A DNA stretch of 64,000 nucleotides from Shinella sp. SUS2 (GTDB lineage Bacteria > Pseudomonadota > Alphaproteobacteria > Rhizobiales > Rhizobiaceae). Every line of letters starts with the position of its first letter. Within the stretch, counting starts at the first letter, position 1. Below the pieces are notes generated by a model, which saw nothing but the letters and a program-made list of their open reading frames with translations, searched no databases and had not been told where the DNA came from. The translations under genes were made by a program, and so were the position numbers. Of this stretch, positions 60,571 to 64,000 are shown piece by piece. The stretch lies in contig NZ_KQ410732.1 of NCBI RefSeq assembly GCF_001262505.1, positions 300,095-364,094 of the forward strand. The letters are read 5' to 3'.

Positions 60571-61719
60571 ATGAAGATCACCAAGCTCACGACCTATATC
60601 GTTCCGCCTCGCTGGCTCTTCCTCAAGGTGGAGACGGACGAGGGCATCGTCGGCTGGGGCGAACCCGTCGTGGAAGGTCGCGCGCTGACCGTGGAGGCGG
60701 CGGTGCACGAGCTCTCCGACTACCTCGTCGGCAAGGACCCGCTGCTCATCGAAGACCATTGGCAGGTCATGTATCGCGGCGGCTTCTACCGCGGCGGGTC
60801 GGTGCACATGTCGGCGCTGGCCGGCATCGACCAGGCGCTCTGGGACATCAAGGGCAAAGCTTATGGCCAGCCCATTCACGCTCTGCTCGGCGGCCAGGTG
60901 CGCGACAAGATCAAGGTCTACAGCTGGATCGGCGGCGACCGTCCCGCCGATGTCGCCAACAATGCCCGCGAGGTCGTCGCCCGCGGCTTCAAGGCGATCA
61001 AGCTCAACGGCTGCGAGGAAATGCAGATCGTCGACAGCTGGGACAAGGTGGAAAAGGCGGTGGAGACCGTCGCCATCATCCGCGAGGCGATCGGCCCGCA
61101 TGTCGGTATCGGCGTCGATTTCCATGGCCGCGTGCACCGGCCCATGGCCAAGGTGCTCGCAAAGGAGCTCCAGCCCTATAATCTGATGTTCATCGAGGAA
61201 CCTGTGCTTTCGGAAAACCGCGAGGCCTTGAAGGAGATCGCCAACCATTGCTCGACGCCGATCGCGCTGGGCGAACGGCTCTATTCGCGCTGGGACTTCA
61301 AGTCGGTCCTGTCGGACGGCTATGTCGACATCCTCCAGCCGGATCTTTCCCATGCCGGCGGCATCACGGAATGCCGCAAGATCGCGGCGATGGCGGAAGC
61401 CTATGACGTGGCGCTGGCGCCGCATTGCCCGCTGGGCCCGATCGCGCTCGCCGCCTGCCTGCAGGTGGATGCGGTCTCCTACAATGCCTTCATCCAGGAA
61501 CAGAGCCTCGGCATCCACTACAACAAGGCCAACGACATCCTCGACTACATCTCCAACAAGGAGGTGTTCCACTATGCCGACGGTTTCGTTTCGATCCCGC
61601 AGGGACCCGGGCTCGGCGTCGAGGTGGACGAGGCCTATGTCATCGAACGGGCAAAGGAGGGCCATCGCTGGCGCAACCCCGTGTGGCGGCATGAAGACGG
61701 TAGCGTCGCCGAATGGTAG
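60571..61719 (+). CDS. dgoD: D-galactonate dehydratase
   Basis: 382 residues of the enolase superfamily, mandelate racemase group. The DgoD residues are all in place: D183 and H185 (GVDFHGRVH), E209 (MFIEEPVL), E235 (ALGERLYSR) and H285 (LAPHCPLGP). The enzyme turns D-galactonate into 2-keto-3-deoxy-galactonate. It follows gntR by 35 nt and precedes the SDR gene by 11 nt, so a galactose dehydrogenase-dehydratase route is likely. Confidence 0.93.
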   Translation: MKITKLTTYIVPPRWLFLKVETDEGIVGWGEPVVEGRALTVEAAVHELSDYLVGKDPLLIEDHWQVMYRGGFYRGGSVHMSALAGIDQALWDIKGKAYGQPIHALLGGQVRDKIKVYSWIGGDRPADVANNAREVVARGFKAIKLNGCEEMQIVDSWDKVEKAVETVAIIREAIGPHVGIGVDFHGRVHRPMAKVLAKELQPYNLMFIEEPVLSENREALKEIANHCSTPIALGERLYSRWDFKSVLSDGYVDILQPDLSHAGGITECRKIAAMAEAYDVALAPHCPLGPIALAACLQVDAVSYNAFIQEQSLGIHYNKANDILDYISNKEVFHYADGFVSIPQGPGLGVEVDEAYVIERAKEGHRWRNPVWRHEDGSVAEW

Positions 61720-61730
61720 GGGGAGCGGAG

Positions 61731-62507
61731 ATGGCTGGACGTCTTGACGGAAAACGGATCGTCGTCACCGGTGCGGCGCAGGGCATCGGCCTTGCCATCG
61801 CCGAATGCTTCCTTACCGAGGGGGCAAGTCTCTTCCTCATCGATCGTGACGGCGATCTGCTGGCCGCGGAAGCCGGCCGGCTTCGTGCCGCTGGCGGCAA
61901 GGTTGGCCATGCGGCGGCTGACATCACCGATGCCGATGCCATCGCGCGGGCGGTGGCTGCTGCGACAGCCGAGATTGGCCGGCCGAATGCGCTGGTCAAC
62001 AATGCCGGGGTCAATGTCTTCTTCGAGCCGCTGAAGCTCTCGGATGCCGACTGGCAGCGCTGCTTCGACATCAACCTCAAGGGCGCCTGGAATTGCAGCA
62101 AGGCCGTTCTGCCGGGCATGATCGAAGAGGGGGGCGGGGTCATTCTCAACATCGCCTCGACCCACGCCTTCACCATCATCCCGCACACTTTTCCCTATCC
62201 GGTGGCCAAGCACGCGCTGCTCGGCATGACCAAGGCGCTCGGCCTCGAATATGCGGGGCAGGGCGTTCGTGTGAACGCGCTGGCGCCCGGCTATGTGCGC
62301 ACGCAGAAGGCCGTGGAATACTGGAACAGCTTTCCAGATCCCGTCGCGGCAGAGGCTGAAACGATGAAGCTTCATCCCGGCGGGCGTATCGCCTCGCCGG
62401 AGGAGATCGCCAAAGCCGCGCTCTTCATGGTTTCGGACGAATGCCCCTTCATGAACGCCACCTGCCTGACGGTGGATGGCGGGATGAGCGTGCTGCATCA
62501 CCCCTGA
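61731..62507 (+). CDS. SDR dehydrogenase, probable aldose 1-dehydrogenase
   Basis: 258 residues of a classical short-chain dehydrogenase: cofactor loop TGAAQGIG (13-20), NNAG (90-93), and catalytic S143, Y156 and K160 (YPVAK). With dgoD it could oxidise galactose (or a related sugar such as arabinose or fucose) to the lactone. GGGGGAG lies 5 nt before the ATG at 61731; the frame upstream runs inside dgoD. A lactonase and the later steps are not in the window. Confidence 0.85.
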   Translation: MAGRLDGKRIVVTGAAQGIGLAIAECFLTEGASLFLIDRDGDLLAAEAGRLRAAGGKVGHAAADITDADAIARAVAAATAEIGRPNALVNNAGVNVFFEPLKLSDADWQRCFDINLKGAWNCSKAVLPGMIEEGGGVILNIASTHAFTIIPHTFPYPVAKHALLGMTKALGLEYAGQGVRVNALAPGYVRTQKAVEYWNSFPDPVAAEAETMKLHPGGRIASPEEIAKAALFMVSDECPFMNATCLTVDGGMSVLHHP

Positions 62508-62540
62508 GCGGATGGGATTTTCGACAGCGGAAAAAAAGAG

Positions 62541-62559
62541 GCCCCGCACGAAGCGGGGC
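62541..62559 (-). terminator. Terminator downstream of the ROK regulator
   Basis: GCCCCGC (62541-62547) and GCGGGGC (62553-62559) with a 5-nt loop, followed on the minus strand by CTCTTTTTTT. It lies 191 nt after the regulator stop and 33 nt after the SDR stop. The 243-nt gap shows nothing else I can name. Confidence 0.7.
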
Positions 62560-62750
62560 AGCGAGCGCCACGGTTGGCTCCCAATGACGCGGGGAAGCTC
62601 GCGGGTTGCGCGAGTAATATCTGAGTAGGGTTTTGCTGGGACGCAGGGAAGGTCTGATTCGGCGATTCCGGTACGCTCGTGCAAATAAACTGCAGATGCA
62701 GCGGTTTTGGCCAGGTTGCGGACGGGAAGTGCCCACGAAACAGGCAGCCG

Positions 62751-63956
62751 TCAGGACGCCGTTTTCAGGATCGCGGAGAAGCGGGGATCGAAAGCCCGGC
62801 GGATCGGCTCGGCCGCGGCACCCAGCGCGACCGCCCACGGGCCGATCATGCCGAGCTGCAGGCGCGGCAGCGTGCGGTCAGGTCGGTCGGCGTTGGAGGA
62901 GATGAGCGGGAACATGGCATCGAACAGCCGCTTTGCCAGCGGCTCCGGTGCGCTGCCCGAGAGAATGACGGTCTGGGGATCGAAGATGGTCTCGACCGTG
63001 TGCACGGCCTGGCGCATGTCGGCCGCCGCGCCGGCCAGCCAGTCGAGAATGCGCGGATCGTCCGCAAGCGTCCGCCGCTCGACCTCAGCGTAGGCCTCCG
63101 TGGTCGCCGAATCGAGGCCGAGATGCTGGAACAGCGAAGCGAGCGACGAGCGGTGTTCGAGCGGCGACTGGCTGCCGCCGCGCGAGAACAGCACCATGCC
63201 GATCTCGCCGGCATTGCGGTTGCTGCCCGTATAGAGCTCCCCGCCGAGGATCAGCCCCGCCCCGATACCGTAGCCGAAATAGATGCAGACGGCATGGTCG
63301 AGGCCGTCCGCCGAGCCGTTCATCCGCTCGGCTGTCGCGCAGGCGGTGGCGTCGTTCTGCAGGCTTGTGGCCAGTCCCGTGCCGGCGGCCAGCGTTTCGA
63401 CGAGCGGGAAGCTCTGCCACGGCGCCATCATCCAGGCATTGTCCTCGGACGGCGGAAGGCCGAAAGGCCCGGGCATTGCAAGGCCGAGCCCGGCAAGCCG
63501 GTGTGTCGATTCGGGGATGCGCCGTGCCAGGTCGCTGCGCATGGTCTCGATGAGGCGAAGGATCAGCTTGCACCCCTCCACCGGGCCGCCCGGCGGAAGG
63601 TTGGCGACGGCGCGGGCGACTTCCCGCCCCATGAGGTCGACGGCGACGAGGCGCGTGAGGTGCCGGTCGATCTGCACGCCGAGGGCAAAGGCGCCTTCCG
63701 GAACAAGGCGATAGGGCGTTGAGGGCTGGCCGCGCCCGCCGCGCACCACCTCCTCCGACGCGACGAGCCCGTCCACCTCGAGGCTTTCGACGAGATTGGA
63801 GATGGTCTGCTTGGTCAGTCGCGTGGCGCGGGAAAGATCGGCGCGCGACAGGGGTCCGTTCAGCCGGATGGCCTCGATGATGACGCGCCGGTTATGGGCG
63901 CTGGTGCCTTCCTGGTTGGTTCCGCTCTTGGCGCGGATCGTCCGCAGTTCGTTCAT
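62751..63956 (-). CDS. ROK family transcriptional repressor (NagC/XylR type)
   Basis: 401 residues. An N-terminal winged helix (NGPLSRADLSRATRLTKQTISNLVESLEVDGLV) precedes the ROK sugar-binding fold with LGVQIDRHLTRLVAVD, GLGLAMPGPFG and YFGYGIGAGLILGG. The Cys-rich zinc motif after the ExGH-like region is reduced (GEIGMVLFSRGG). The regulator is transcribed away from a possible plus-strand promoter (TTGACA at 63969-63974) at the right edge, so it probably controls an operon that begins outside the window. GGGGG lies 6 nt before the ATG. Confidence 0.9.
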   Translation of the reverse strand: MNELRTIRAKSGTNQEGTSAHNRRVIIEAIRLNGPLSRADLSRATRLTKQTISNLVESLEVDGLVASEEVVRGGRGQPSTPYRLVPEGAFALGVQIDRHLTRLVAVDLMGREVARAVANLPPGGPVEGCKLILRLIETMRSDLARRIPESTHRLAGLGLAMPGPFGLPPSEDNAWMMAPWQSFPLVETLAAGTGLATSLQNDATACATAERMNGSADGLDHAVCIYFGYGIGAGLILGGELYTGSNRNAGEIGMVLFSRGGSQSPLEHRSSLASLFQHLGLDSATTEAYAEVERRTLADDPRILDWLAGAAADMRQAVHTVETIFDPQTVILSGSAPEPLAKRLFDAMFPLISSNADRPDRTLPRLQLGMIGPWAVALGAAAEPIRRAFDPRFSAILKTAS

Positions 63957-64000
63957 CGATACCCCCTCTTGACACCATTTGAATAATACAGAACACTTAA

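Overview
The window looks like a high-GC alphaproteobacterium of the order Hyphomicrobiales, most likely a member of the Rhizobiaceae (Rhizobium/Agrobacterium/Ensifer/Shinella type). The support is the gene repertoire: many ABC sugar importers, each packed with its own regulator and catabolic enzymes, plus ROK, DeoR, GntR and TetR regulators and rhizobial-style galactose/arabinose genes. No rRNA, tRNA, insertion sequence, phage or CRISPR array was seen. The density of carbohydrate operons would suit a chromid or megaplasmid, but that is inference. Genes are tightly packed, many overlap by 4 nt (ATGA, GTGA, TTGA), and no gene-free stretch exceeds about 260 nt.

Layout. 1-384: biotin-carrier end of an acyl-CoA carboxylase. 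425-9891 (minus): one long operon with binding protein, TIM-barrel isomerase, NagB-like deaminase, ROK kinase, ABC ATPase, two permeases, Gfo/Idh/MocA dehydrogenase, TetR and cupin, with a TetR-type palindrome in its promoter. 9971-18658: glycerate kinase, a DASS anion transporter, a Ser/Asn-repeat secreted protein, an uncharacterised 238-aa protein, a TetR-GFA-small protein operon, an anti-sigma/ECF sigma pair and a subtilase. Three near-identical GGAATAGAC-N10-GCCGTTCCTCC-type promoters, plus a weaker fourth, tie this block to the ECF sigma factor. 18655-24506 (minus): GNAT, asparagine-synthase-like amidotransferase, ACP, AMP-ligase and NadE paralogue, probably a small biosynthetic operon. 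24614-25892: glutaredoxin-MauE fusion with a divergent MerR regulator and a textbook 19-bp-spacer MerR promoter.

26040-34928 (plus): an alditol-type operon (binding protein, ATPase, permease, FGGY kinase, DeoR, GlpD-like dehydrogenase, unknown last enzyme). 34953-41738 (minus): a single 2261-codon gene made almost wholly of about 275 eight-residue repeats, grouped mostly into 80-residue super-repeats. 41926-44423: GH20 hexosaminidase and a GNAT. 44587-47165: a YdeP-like molybdopterin oxidoreductase with a small partner. 47158-49248: a caspase-fold protein with Sel1-like repeats. 49335-55858 (minus): a glycan cluster with two multi-domain glycosyltransferases, a heparinase-like protein and a small lipoprotein. 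56051-62507: an araFGH-type importer divergent from GntR, galactonate dehydratase and SDR dehydrogenase. 62751-63956: a ROK repressor at the right edge.

The most unusual items are the octad-repeat giant protein, the ECF-sigma regulon with its Ser/Asn-repeat secreted protein, and the ACP/amidotransferase/NadE cluster. Start codons were chosen from visible Shine-Dalgarno sequences and overlaps. Several of them (GTG 9827, TTG 12770, TTG 44423, TTG 55667, GTG 59771) differ from the longest open frame.
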